A stretch of DNA of 64,000 nucleotides, from contig OX243817.1 in NCBI GenBank assembly GCA_945859605.1, forward strand, positions 20,898,718 through 20,962,717, written 5' to 3'. Each line of letters begins with the position of its first letter. Position 1 is the first letter of the stretch. A program made the position numbers and the translations under genes. The notes beneath the pieces were generated by a model that saw only the letters and a program-made list of their open reading frames with translations, ran no database searches and was not told the origin of the DNA. Shown here in pieces: positions 33,830 through 63,815 of the stretch. This DNA comes from Lumbricus rubellus (lineage: Eukaryota; Annelida; Clitellata; Crassiclitellata; Lumbricidae).

Positions 33830-34860
33830 GAGACTTACATAGGAAGACAGAAACAGACGCAGTGAAGAGAGGTGAGAGTCAAGACAGAAAGAGAAAGCGA
33901 GAGATTATAGATTATAATGAGAAACCCGGCAGCTGTACAAAGTGTGTGCACAAGTCAGTAAGGCAGCCTGCCTCGGACAGGCCAATAATAATCAATACTG
34001 CTAGATTCAGTGGCCTTTGACCTGCTGCAGCTCACAACTGAGATCAAAATTAATAATCAGACATGAGGTCTAACCATATTTTGCAAATGGGTAATTGGAA
34101 GCCATTAATTTTTGTCGTCTAGTGTGCAATAAAGCCATGCAGTAAAACTGCAGTTGGATAAGATCGTCAGGCGGAAATAACATCAGAAGCGGTGAGTTTC
34201 CACTCGAGATCTATTTTAAGCCAAAACTGACTTGTCCATTTCCATGCATGGTTGAACCATGCATCCACACAATTGGGAACGGTGTGTGAGGTTGCAGTGA
34301 CACAAAAACATTGTGGCCGGAGTCGCCTGCAATTGAACATAGGTCTTTATGGCTCTTAGTGAAAATAGCTGTGTTTGAAATAATTATTAGAACCGGAATA
34401 AAGTAATGAATATTTAAAAGTGAGAGCATCACAGATCTTCATTCAGCTAAAAGCTTTCTTCTGATTGCGTGTGCATGACTCTTTCCGAATCACAGTGAAA
34501 ATTAAACAAAACAATCGCATAGCTATATAAAATTATTATTAAGCTATTCCATGTTATTTGCAGGACTACTTGCCTACACTGCCCTACAGTATAACAGTTA
34601 TCATAATTATGAATCATTTTAAACTGGTGTTGAAGGTAGCCTATCGTCCGAAAATGAGCCACAGGTAAGGTGAATGGGCAAAGGTGGATGCAGATTGAAC
34701 CGATATTAAAGTATACACTGGATAGGATATACAACATTATATATTCCCGTTAAGTTTAGCACTGCAGTTTCGTAAAATAAAATTATCTACATAGTTACGC
34801 TGATCAAAAGTCAAGCTGCGTACATAGGCTTAATACTAAACCGTAGCCTATAATGTCTGA
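33830..34860. other. Region upstream of the glycosyltransferase pair
   Basis: No exon recognised. The promoter and 5' non-coding exon of the first glycosyltransferase could lie here, since the gene has an acceptor just before its start codon. Confidence 0.4.
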
Positions 34861-35079
34861 ACTGCTCATACTGGAGAGCAGTATTGAGCCATCTGTAACC
34901 GCAGAACTTATAACAGAGTCAGGACCGTTGTGTATACCTATGTTATGTATATCTCATGTTCAGAGTAAATTAGCCGATTGTAGAAATTACAATTAGATCC
35001 TAATGTTCTTGCAAAAATTCATTGTCATTATTGTCTCATACGGTCTTATGGCTATGTTTTTATTTTATGTCTCCAGATC

Positions 35080-36810
35080 ATGCTGGCTCGCATCAGGAAT
35101 TTTATGGTCTTTAGGAGAACTCTAATCATTGGCAGTGTCGCCATTTTTAGCCTAGTTATCTGTTCGATATATATCGATAGCATCCATCCAGGGATAACTA
35201 ACTATTTCACAGGATTACATATTCTTTCGACCTTGCAAACATTTAAGAGACCTCCGAATACTTTAGAATCGTCCGACCTCGGATATAAAATAAATGTTAC
35301 GACAAACAGTTCATCATTTAATTCTTCACACGGAGTCCTTCTGTCGTTCGTCACGGTCTACTACGTTTGGTGCCAAACTCACTATTTTGAGTTTCGGCAC
35401 TATCTGAGTGTCAAGAGCGCAATTCAGTTTTTGCAGCCCCATCAGATAATACTCTACCATCGATTACACCTGCACTTCGATGATAAGCTTTACAATACAT
35501 GGCTTGGCGAACTTCAGCAAGATTTTCCATTCCTAGAAGCCGTTGAAGCACCTAACGAGAGTTGTTACAATTGGATGCCGAACATATCTTTCATATATGA
35601 ACTTACGAACGAACGCAAAGGGATCTACTTGGGTGAGAACACCGTTCTGACGCAACCTCTGCCTGAAACACACCACGCAGCGATTCTTGCTATTGGTAAA
35701 AATTCTGGACTTGTAGACGTGTTACTTATAAACGAAAAGCTATTGCATGAACCAGATTTAGCAATAATTTCAACCAAATCGTTGCTGTTAGAGTGCCCGC
35801 TCGTTTCTGAACTGGATAATGTCAACGATATACCTTCTTGCATCGTCCTTGACAAGGGTCTTTACCCTCTTTACCCGAAAGACATCTGGTTCGCAGAAGA
35901 TGTCTTCGGTCGCTTTGCACGAAAACTCTTCTACGGATACTCGGAACCGATTTCAGTTTTAAAACCATCGTACGATGAATTAATTCCTAACATTGGACAC
36001 ATGATTTGGTTCGGAGGTGGAAAAATGGATTTCCTATTCTTCCTTGGAGTACTCAGTTTGTTAAACGTTGCTCGAGTGGACACGGTTTACATCCACGGTG
36101 ATAAACCACCGTCAGGATACTACTGGTCTCTTCTCAAGGACGATCCGCGCGTCGTTCACGTCCCGCAGTACGGTGTTCACAAGATATACGGACGATCTGT
36201 GAAAAGTTTCAATCACAAGAGCGACGTCTTGCGAGTTGAGTTGATGTATCGTTATGGTGGAATCTACTTGGACGTCGATGCTGTGTTCGTTCGAGAACTA
36301 GACTCGGAAATTCGTGGTTACGATGCGGTTGCAAGCTACGATTGGATCGATTGGGACCACCCGTTTCCAGAGGTCATCAACTTCGGAGTGACCATTGGAA
36401 AGAAGAAAGCAGAATTCTGGCGATTGTTCCGCGAGTCGATGAAATGGTTTATAGACAAGGATTTCTCTTGGAACGGACTGAGGAGACCGTATCAGATCCT
36501 GGAAAGACATCCCGGTCTGATTCGTATGGATCCACACCTCCAGGTCATATGCTTCGAGTTAAAATGTCACGCCACCTGGTGGGATGATTTTCATAACGAA
36601 AGTGTCCATCACCTCAACAGTCCGTTCAACTGGAGAAGCGACACGTACGCTGTTCACTGGACAGATCCCACTCCCCCGGAGTTGACAGACTTTGAACAGT
36701 TGGACACATCGGACAGCATGTTTGCAGAAATTGGAAAGTACATTCTTAGCCGGAGTGGCATTATTACTCAAAACCTTAGAGAAACGGTCGCAAATGGATC
36801 GGCTGTTTGA
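35080..36810 (+). CDS. Two-lobed GT32-like glycosyltransferase, type II membrane protein (paralogue A)
   Basis: 576 residues with no intron in the coding part. A short basic N-terminus and a hydrophobic segment at about residues 14-32 suggest a Golgi type II membrane enzyme. The C-terminal half (about 303-540) has GT32 sugar-binding features: HMIWFGG near residue 308, VYIHGD, KSDVLRVELMYRYGGIYLDV with the DxD at Asp398-Val399-Asp400, NFGVTIGKKKAEFW and AVHW. The N-terminal half (about 92-215) repeats the same order weakly (YYVW near 97, AIQFLQPHQIILYH, RKGIYLGEN at 181-187) but has GEN where DxD should be. The GT32 family transfers sugars from nucleotide donors; this protein's donor and acceptor are unknown. 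A TTTATGTCTCCAG acceptor lies three bases before the ATG, so a 5' non-coding exon is likely. A related gene lies 2.2 kb downstream. Confidence 0.93.
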   Translation: MLARIRNFMVFRRTLIIGSVAIFSLVICSIYIDSIHPGITNYFTGLHILSTLQTFKRPPNTLESSDLGYKINVTTNSSSFNSSHGVLLSFVTVYYVWCQTHYFEFRHYLSVKSAIQFLQPHQIILYHRLHLHFDDKLYNTWLGELQQDFPFLEAVEAPNESCYNWMPNISFIYELTNERKGIYLGENTVLTQPLPETHHAAILAIGKNSGLVDVLLINEKLLHEPDLAIISTKSLLLECPLVSELDNVNDIPSCIVLDKGLYPLYPKDIWFAEDVFGRFARKLFYGYSEPISVLKPSYDELIPNIGHMIWFGGGKMDFLFFLGVLSLLNVARVDTVYIHGDKPPSGYYWSLLKDDPRVVHVPQYGVHKIYGRSVKSFNHKSDVLRVELMYRYGGIYLDVDAVFVRELDSEIRGYDAVASYDWIDWDHPFPEVINFGVTIGKKKAEFWRLFRESMKWFIDKDFSWNGLRRPYQILERHPGLIRMDPHLQVICFELKCHATWWDDFHNESVHHLNSPFNWRSDTYAVHWTDPTPPELTDFEQLDTSDSMFAEIGKYILSRSGIITQNLRETVANGSAV

Positions 36811-36939
36811 ATGTTTCCTTATTCTTTCAGACATTCTCACATGCAAACTACATCTGCAACACATCAACATGACCATCAAGAACTTTAGAAAGAGAACGAG
36901 AACAAGTGTGAGAACTGGTAGTGGACACAATTGAACACA

Positions 36940-37245
36940 ATTTGTGAAGCAATATCAAGGTTATTTTTGATAACAATTTATTATTTGAGACCTGTGTGAC
37001 TTGATAAAATTGTGTTTTTACTTTTGGTTGCGTTACGTTACTGAAAAAAAAACAGTGGGTGGGCTCACTAAAAGTGATGTAGCTTTTGTTCTGTTTTAAT
37101 TTCTTGGTAAAATTTGGCTATTGTACGTAACCTAGAATTGCCATTATGGCATTAAGCCCTCAAAGTTTGATTTGAGAATTCTTATTTCTATAGCCAAGAT
37201 ATTGGCAATAAATCGTGGTGGATTACTTTTTTGGGACCACACTGT
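36940..37245. mobile_element. Solo right arm of the 7009-8163 element family
   Basis: Follows the right arm of that element in order: TTATTTGAGAC, TTGATAAAATT, GTTGCGTTACG, AGTGGGTGGGCTCACTAAAAGTGATGTAGC, then GTGGATTACTTTTTTGGGAC and CACACTGTAG. The left arm is absent. It lies just behind paralogue A and has no counterpart behind paralogue B. Confidence 0.75.
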
Positions 37246-37249
37246 AGTT

Positions 37250-38790
37250 ACTAGTACTAACTACTCTTCATGCAACTATACATGTACATTACAAAATTAG
37301 CCAGAAATATAAAATTTTCTTATTTACTAAGGTTCTATATGTTTGCTAGTTGCTTAGAATGCCAATGATCTCGAAAGGACTGCGTGGCGGCTGAGGGTTA
37401 TAGGTTCAAGAGAGCATCTTGTATTACGCAATGCTATAGAAAGATCTGAACTCGGTTTGTCCGTGTATAGCCTATGTATGTGAGTATGTATGTGTGCGTT
37501 TACCTAATATTGCCCACCCTTTAGAATCTTTATCTCCTTTATCTTTGGATCGGCGATTATAACAATTGAATGACCTTTGACCGCGGGGCGCAACTAGAAC
37601 ATTTTCCTGGGGTGCTCATATTGTAACCGCCGAAGGACCGGGGGAGCGTCGTAGGCTCCCCCGCGGTGTCTGGGGCGGAGCCATAGAAACCAACGCATTT
37701 TAAACTTGACATCAACTAGAGTACGTTTTAGACTCTTGTTTGCCAGCTGTTAATGAGCGAAAAGTCATGAAAACATGTAGATGAAGCTGAAGCTGCACTG
37801 CCGAGTTGCAGACCAACAGGATTACACGGACAAAGTCCAATTTTAAAAGAACAGGTAGGCCTATCGTCTTTACCATAACCATTAAATTAAAAAGTTTCCA
37901 ACAAGGGTATGTAGCCTAGCTATTACAAATTTGGTAGCAGGGCATATACAGTATGCATGCAGTCATAGAAAATCCAAAGTGCATGGGCGTACTGGGGAGG
38001 GGGGTTACGGCCTAAACTCACACGAAAGATGTAATTTCCAAAATTTTTACAACTGATTCTGTGCATATTTTGTGTGCTTTGCGACCATCGGAGCCCCGAT
38101 ATGTAAAATCATAGCATTTTCTGACTCTGTTACTGCTAAAAGAAACAAATGCCGACTGGCAGGGTCACCTCTTCGTCTTACAGCTCGCGAGTGGCAGAAC
38201 TAATAACCAGTTTTTATTCTAGTCCCTCCTCTGGAAATCGAGGTTACTGTGAGGAAAACCAGCGTTCGATGAAAAATCTCCGAGAGGGGATGTGTTTGGG
38301 AGGCGACGTGCCCCTCCCGCATAAAATTATTTAAAAATTTTGACACTCCAATGGCAGCATTTTTAGCTGTCATCTTAAAACCAGGTTGCTTCAGGCCTAC
38401 TATTTCAGTGCTGATACTAGAGGTCTAGACTTCACTGAATATGCACGCAATTATAAAAAGAGTGGTTTCAGATTTCAACATAAGCGGAGACTTGGTCCTG
38501 TATGGTTTTCGTGGGTGGGTGGGGGTACGAAAAATCGACCGAAGACGATCAACGAGACGCGAAGCGCCGAGCAGGGAAGGGGTTTGTGGGGTGTTCCCTC
38601 CGCGGATTTTTTTAATAATTTCCACACTGCAATGGTATAGCCTAGCATTGTACACTTTCCCGTTAAAATGTGGGCCTATGGTAGGCACACTGCAGCTATA
38701 TGAAATAAGTTTTTCTACTTTAAATGCAGTGATCCAAATTAATATAGCTGTGTAGGCCTACACTATGTTATGCATAATACTAGATTGCAT
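37250..38790. other. Spacer between the glycosyltransferase paralogues
   Basis: Contains repeated motifs of the type GACACTCCAATGGCAGC and CACACTGCAATGG in two diverged copies (about 38270-38365 and 38560-38645), together with GC-rich patches near 37570-37690. Probably decayed mobile DNA of unknown class. No gene seen. Confidence 0.45.
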
Positions 38791-39057
38791 GATGTTTTCT
38801 GAACTGCTAACCTTGGAGCGCACTGTAGACCTATCTTTGACCTCTGTAAGCTTAGTATAATCGCAGGACTTTGAAACAGAGCTCGAACTGCGGAGTATAG
38901 GCCTATGCATACCTAATACCTACGGATATTATTTTTCTTGCTTATAGTAGATTAGATGATTCTAATAATTATGACTTAAATTCTTACAGAAATTCATTGT
39001 CATGATCACATCATTTCTTTATGGGTATATATTTATTCTTATTTTCTTCAGATTGTA

Positions 39058-40773
39058 ATGGCTCGCCTCATAGGTTTACTGCCCGTTAATAGAAAACTAG
39101 TCATTGGCTGTGTAGCCGCTTTTATTCTGATTCTCTGTTCTTCGATATGCATCGATAACATCGCTAACTATTTCACGGAAATAGGCCTACATATCCTTTC
39201 GACGATGACAACATTCAAGACGCCGCCCAATGCTCTAGAATCTTCCGACGTCGGATACAAAATAAATGCTAAGAAAAACAGTTCCGCATTGAATGCTTCA
39301 CATAGAGTCTTGTCGTCCGTTACGGTCTACTACGTCTGGTGCCAAAGTCATTACTTCGAGTTTCGACACTACCTGAGTGTCAAGAGCGCAATTCAGTTCT
39401 TGCAGCCCCATCAGATTATACTTTACCATCGATTCAGCCTTAAAATCGATAGTAAGCTTTACAATACATGGCTTGGCGAACTGCAACAAGAATATCCATT
39501 CTTCGAAACCATCGAGGCACCTAACGAGAGTTGCTACAATTGGATGCCGAACATATCTTTCATTTATCAGCTTACGAACGAACGCAGAGGGATCTACTTG
39601 GGTGAGAACACTATTCTGACGCGACCTCTGCCTAAAACACACCACGCGGCGATACTTGCTATTGGTAAACATTCTGGACTTATAGACGTGTTACTTATAA
39701 ACGAAAAGCAACCGCATGGACCGGAATTATCCCTAATTTCCACCCAGTCGACACTGTTGGATTGCCCTCTCGTTTCTGAACTGGATTCTACCACCGACTT
39801 GCCCTCTTGCATCGTAATTGATGAAACTCTTTACCCGAAAGATATCTGGTTCGTAGAAGACGCCTTCGGTCGCTTTGCACGAAAACTCTTCTACGGATAC
39901 TCGGAACCGGTTTCAGTTTTAAAACCATCGTACGATGAGTTGATTCCTAACATCGGACACATGATTTGGTTCGGAGGTGGAAAAATGGATTTCCTATTCT
40001 TCCTCGGAGTACTCAGTTTGTTAAACGTTGCTCGAGTAGACACGGTTTACATCCACGGCGATCAGCCCCTCTCGGGATACTACTGGTCTCTTCTCAAGGA
40101 CGATGCGCGCGTCGTTTGGGTACCCCAATACGGCATTCACATGATCTATGGGCAGAATGTGACTGATTTAGTTCACAAAAGCGACATTTTGCGAATTGAG
40201 CTAATGCATCGTTATGGTGGAATATACATGGACATCGATGCGGTGTTTGTTAGAGAACTTGACCCTGAAACTCGTGGTTACGATGCCGTCGGAAGCTACG
40301 ATTGGATCCTATGGGAACAACCATTTCCCAAGGTCATGAACTTCGGAGTGACCATTGGAAAGAAGAAAGCAGAATTCTGGCGTTTGTACCTCGATTCGAT
40401 GAAACAACGGTTCGTAGACGAAGATTACTTATGGCCCGGAGTGAGGAGACCGTACCAGGTCCTGGAAAGACATCCACATCTGCTTCACGTTGATCGGCAC
40501 CTTCAGGTCATATGCTTTGAGTTGAAATGTCATGCCCCCTGGTGGGATGATTATCACAACGAAAGTGTGAATCACCTCAACAGGCCGTTCAACTGGAGAA
40601 AGGACACGTACGCCGTTCACTGGACCGAACCCGTTCCACCGGAGTTGACCAGCTTAAAAAAGTTAGAGAAATCGGACGGCATGTTTGCGGAAATTGGAAA
40701 GTACATTCTTAGCCGGAGTGGCCGTATTTTAAACGACCTTAGAAAAGCGGTTGCAAATGGATCGGCTGTTTGA
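39058..40773 (+). CDS. Two-lobed GT32-like glycosyltransferase, type II membrane protein (paralogue B)
   Basis: 571 residues, colinear with the upstream paralogue. Same membrane anchor, same C-terminal GT32 half (HMIWFGG at about 300-306, RYGGIYMDI with the DxD at Asp392-Ile393-Asp394) and same N-terminal half, with GEN at 182-184 where DxD would be. Differences are small indels: a shorter stalk after the anchor, and LYPK in place of LYPLYPK. Both end in VANGSAV, and the first ~40 bases after the stop are also alike. A TTTTCTTCAG acceptor lies six bases before the ATG. The ~250 bases upstream resemble those of paralogue A, so the duplication included the upstream intron. Both copies are intact, suggesting both are functional. 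Confidence 0.93.
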   Translation: MARLIGLLPVNRKLVIGCVAAFILILCSSICIDNIANYFTEIGLHILSTMTTFKTPPNALESSDVGYKINAKKNSSALNASHRVLSSVTVYYVWCQSHYFEFRHYLSVKSAIQFLQPHQIILYHRFSLKIDSKLYNTWLGELQQEYPFFETIEAPNESCYNWMPNISFIYQLTNERRGIYLGENTILTRPLPKTHHAAILAIGKHSGLIDVLLINEKQPHGPELSLISTQSTLLDCPLVSELDSTTDLPSCIVIDETLYPKDIWFVEDAFGRFARKLFYGYSEPVSVLKPSYDELIPNIGHMIWFGGGKMDFLFFLGVLSLLNVARVDTVYIHGDQPLSGYYWSLLKDDARVVWVPQYGIHMIYGQNVTDLVHKSDILRIELMHRYGGIYMDIDAVFVRELDPETRGYDAVGSYDWILWEQPFPKVMNFGVTIGKKKAEFWRLYLDSMKQRFVDEDYLWPGVRRPYQVLERHPHLLHVDRHLQVICFELKCHAPWWDDYHNESVNHLNRPFNWRKDTYAVHWTEPVPPELTSLKKLEKSDGMFAEIGKYILSRSGRILNDLRKAVANGSAV

Positions 40774-40779
40774 ATGCTT

Positions 40780-42360
40780 CCATCATCTTTCAGACATTCT
40801 TGCATGTTGGCTACGTACCGTACGCTTTCCTTATTGGGATTTCTCTGAGGAGTAGAACTTGTGCATTACAAGGAAATGTGAGTAGCCTACATTGTAGGCC
40901 CTATTCCGAACAGGCGCTTGTGTTACTGGACAATTTATTGTAATGAAACATGAGCTACAGAAATTTAATGATGGTTCTGCGTTAGCCTATATAAGTGTCA
41001 TAAAATTGTGTATTTAAGTGTTTATCTCGTTTGCTTGAATACCTGTTTTTAACTGTTTAATTTTATATTTCTATACTTAATAATATTGGTGCAAAGAACA
41101 ATGGCAGAGATAATTAAACGACCACATCATAGACTGACAATTATTAAACTAGAAATAAAAGAGAATCAAACCAATTCATTTCTAGCATCAAAGCGGTCCA
41201 CTTGAATCTATTCTGTTCTTATCTGCAGGCACCGATTCAATTTTATTTCCTTAATTACAACGACGTATCAAGTGTTGAAGACGACTCATAATCATGACCC
41301 CTAATGTGTTGAAACTTTGTCGACTAAACGAACACATTATGCAAAACTTTATTCTGCTTCAATGCAAAAACTAAACCAAATTATCAAATGCAATTGCACA
41401 ACACAAAATCATTTACAACAAAATCTGAAGAACAAACCCTAAAAGTCTATCTTGCGTCTTAAACATTGCAAGCTGCTGTAGTAAAGAAGTTCTTATGCAC
41501 CAAAGTGCATGGGACTAGCAGATAAGTGCACGCATACAGTCATATGCTAGGCTACTTACATAATCATGCAGGTAGGCATGCATACACACATAATTATGCA
41601 TTATGCATGCATGCGTTCCTGCGCATGCATGCATGTATGTACGCATGTCTAGTAGTATACCCTATGAATACAATCAAATCTCTTGTTACTAATCCATAAC
41701 AAATCGCCTTTGTGAAAGATTTTCCTAATTTACTCGACTGAAATGCTGCCAGTTCATAATTAATTAATGCCAACAGTGTCACACAATAATATCAGCGGTG
41801 TTCAAATTGCGACCGTGAAGAATCATCGACGATCATTTTCAACAATTTTTGGGGTAAGATCTTTCACCAAAGCGTCCCTTAACCCTTTAACGACCAGCTA
41901 CATAATATTTTCAATACATTTTAATAGACACTGGTCATTAAAGGGTTACAATTATCAAGTGAGATCCGTCACCATCGTCGTTGCCAAGATCATTCTCCTC
42001 CGTCTGAATGATTGCTATTACGTCCTTTCACCTTTTCACGCCGTCAAAGCTCGAGTTTCAGATCTCTTAAATAAGTCACAATCGTTGCCTACATTCCTAA
42101 ATGCAGAGTTCCTTGGTGCTCTGTTTAATCAGACCCACGTACTTTGCAACGCAGTCTGTGCGTCAAACGCAACTCATAATTTATAGACTTCCTATATGAC
42201 ATAAGAAAATGGCACCATTGAAAATTAGTCCTATATAGCTAATGCCGCACATTATAAATTCGTTTGAATGCAAAACGTAGTGCTCGCATGAGCCGTGCTA
42301 GACCTATATACATCCGAGTCGAGTGGAGAACTCCAACTGACGGGCACCGGTGTTTTAAAA
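40780..42360. other. Intergenic sequence between the glycosyltransferases and the sulfatase 3' end
   Basis: 3' flank of paralogue B, then AT-rich DNA with a GCATGCAT-rich patch at 41570-41645. A frame at 41767-42186 is open for 139 codons, but its product is unrecognisable and it spans a hairpin. Confidence 0.45.
41881..41947. repeat. Short foldback sequence, 17-bp arms
   Basis: AACCCTTTAACGACCAG and CTGGTCATTAAAGGGTT are inverses at 16 of 17 positions, with a 33-base AT-rich loop. Possibly a very short MITE. Confidence 0.8.
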
Positions 42361-42361
42361 G

Positions 42362-42731
42362 GGTAGGTGGTGTCAGCACCACCAGGAGTTTTAGAAGCTA
42401 AGGTGGTGTTGGCCCCACCAGAAGTTTTAGAAGGCAAAGTGGTGTCAGCCCCCACTAGGAGTCTAAGAAGGCAGTGGGGTGTCAGCATCACAAGAAATTT
42501 AAAAGGCAAGTTGGGTCAGCACCACCATGAGTTTTATAAGGCAAGGTGGTGTTAGCACCACCAAAAGTCTAGGCAGGCAGTGTGGTGTCAGGATCACCAT
42601 TACTTTTAGAAAGTAAGGTGGTGTCAGGACCACCAGGAGTTTTAGAAGGCAAAGTGGTGTCAGCACCACTAGGAGTCTAAACAGGCAGTGTGGTGTCAGC
42701 ATCATAAGAAATTTTAAAAGGCAAGGGTGTT

Positions 42732-42740
<9 letters not shown>
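42362..42740. repeat. 36-37-bp minisatellite overlapping the sulfatase stop codon
   Basis: About ten diverged copies of a unit containing the self-complementary GGTGGTGTCAGCACCACC followed by AGGAGTTTTAGAAGGCAA. The last unit (right end) includes the TGC TGA that ends the sulfatase frame on the minus strand. Confidence 0.9.
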
Positions 42741-62131
<19,391 letters not shown>

Positions 62132-62213
62132 CTGAAAATGCAATCAGTTAAAATGTATACAGTATTATGAATAGAACTCTGACCTATCAATCGATCTTTG
62201 CTATATGCATTAT

Positions 62214-62259
62214 GCAATGATGATGATGATGATGATGATGACGACGACGACGATGATGT

Positions 62260-62317
<58 letters not shown>

Positions 62318-62403
62318 CATTGATGATTATGATGATGATTATGATGATGATGATGATGATGATGTTGACGATGATGAAGATGATGACGACGACAATGATG
62401 ATT
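62214..62403. repeat. (GAT)n microsatellite
   Basis: GATGAT with GAC, GATTAT and GTT variants, about 80 bases upstream of the exon at 62131 on the minus strand. Confidence 0.96.
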
Positions 62404-62507
62404 AAATTTAATTCCTTGCAGATTAAATGCAACATTAAATTATATATGTATATGTATAATATATACAAAGTGTATAATACATTGTATATATATATATATT
62501 ATATATA

Positions 62508-63519
62508 CACCGTGGTTCAAAAAAAACTAAGCCAAATTGTTTTTCATATATCTCTGATGCCTGATAACATATCACGCTAAAATTTTCCAATTATTTAGAG
62601 AAGTGGACCAAGAATATGATTCCAAAATTTCAAGAGATAAAATTGAACGGATAAAAAGATATGAATCTTTCAACTTCATATGCCAAAATTGCAGTTTACA
62701 AGCAATTTTCTGCCAGATTCAGTAAAAAAGTAAGCTAAACTGGTTTTCTTATATCTCCAATGCCTGATAATTAATCATACCAAAATTTTCCAGATATTTA
62801 GAGGATTGAACCAAGAATAGGATTCCAAAATATCATGTCATAAATTTGAACGGATAGAAAGATATGAATATTTAAACTTGATCCCCAGAAATGTCTGTTT
62901 TCAGCAAGTCTGTTATGGTGTTCGTTGCGGTTTCGATGCTTGATAGTTCCCAATTTTGGTCTTCAGGGATGATGAAGTAAAATTAATTAATTATAAAGTG
63001 TGGAGCGTGATGTAAGACCGAATCTACCAAACAACAATCCATGATCTAAACGATCTGAAGCAACCAGCGCTTGTTGGAAGTGGGGGAAGGCCTGGACCAG
63101 AGGATAATCGACGATGCTGTAGAGTAATGCATGGCGCCAGCGCTTCCAGGCTTGCGTGCAAGCAGGAGGACATTTTGAGCATCTTAATTAATTAAATAAT
63201 TAAACCATACTGTTGTAATCATATTGTTAGTTCAATTCTCTACATATCTGGAAAATTTTAGAATGATTAATCATCAGGCATTAGAGATATAAGAGAACAT
63301 TTTATTGAACCTGACAGAAAATTGCTTGTAAACTGAAATTTCGGCATCTGAAGTTTAAAAATTCATATCTTTTTAACCGTTCAACTGTGTCTCATGAAAT
63401 TTTGGAATCATATTCTTGGTCCACTTCTCTAAATAGTTGGAAAATATTAGCTTGATATGTCATCAGGTATTTGAGATATATGCAAAACAATTTGGCTTAG
63501 TTTTTTTTGAACCACGGTG
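62508..63519 (+). mobile_element. Tc1/mariner element, internally deleted (same family as 9356-10566)
   Basis: The ends CACCGTGGTTCAAAAAAAAC and their inverse are flanked by TA. The interior on plus has a transposase relic at about 63025-63180 (TIHDLNDLKQ, then frame-shifted remains corresponding to the GLDQRIID and GLRASRRRTF parts) and the stop. The segment matching FIDTGVKL...QQNR of the other copy is deleted. Orientation is opposite to the copy at 9356. Confidence 0.9.
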
Positions 63520-63739
63520 TATATATGACGATGAGAGTCAATCAGTTCACAAATAGAACCAGAACAACCCAATGCGTGCACCTTTGAACTTTGAACTAGC
63601 AAGGTCAGGGTTAACGCCTTTGTATTATATGCAGCAGCCTATACGATATTTCAAATCAGTTGCATGTTAAATTAAATGCAAGGAATTAAAGTTAAACATC
63701 ATTGTCGTCGTAATGTATGTAGGTCTAAGTACATGTATG

Positions 63740-63815
63740 TATGTATTATTATTGACTTTTATATAGCGCACGTACAAGGTACCTACTCAGAAGCGCCCCA
63801 ATACAACAACGGCTA
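63740..63815 (-). repeat. SINE tail fragment (minus strand)
   Basis: In reverse: GGGGCGCTTCTGAGTAGGTACC ... GCGCTATATAAAAGTC, the tail shared by the SINEs of this window. Confidence 0.7.

Noticed and set aside
41767..42186. 139-codon plus frame
   Set aside because: No recognisable domain, spans a hairpin sequence, and composition is like the surrounding non-coding DNA.
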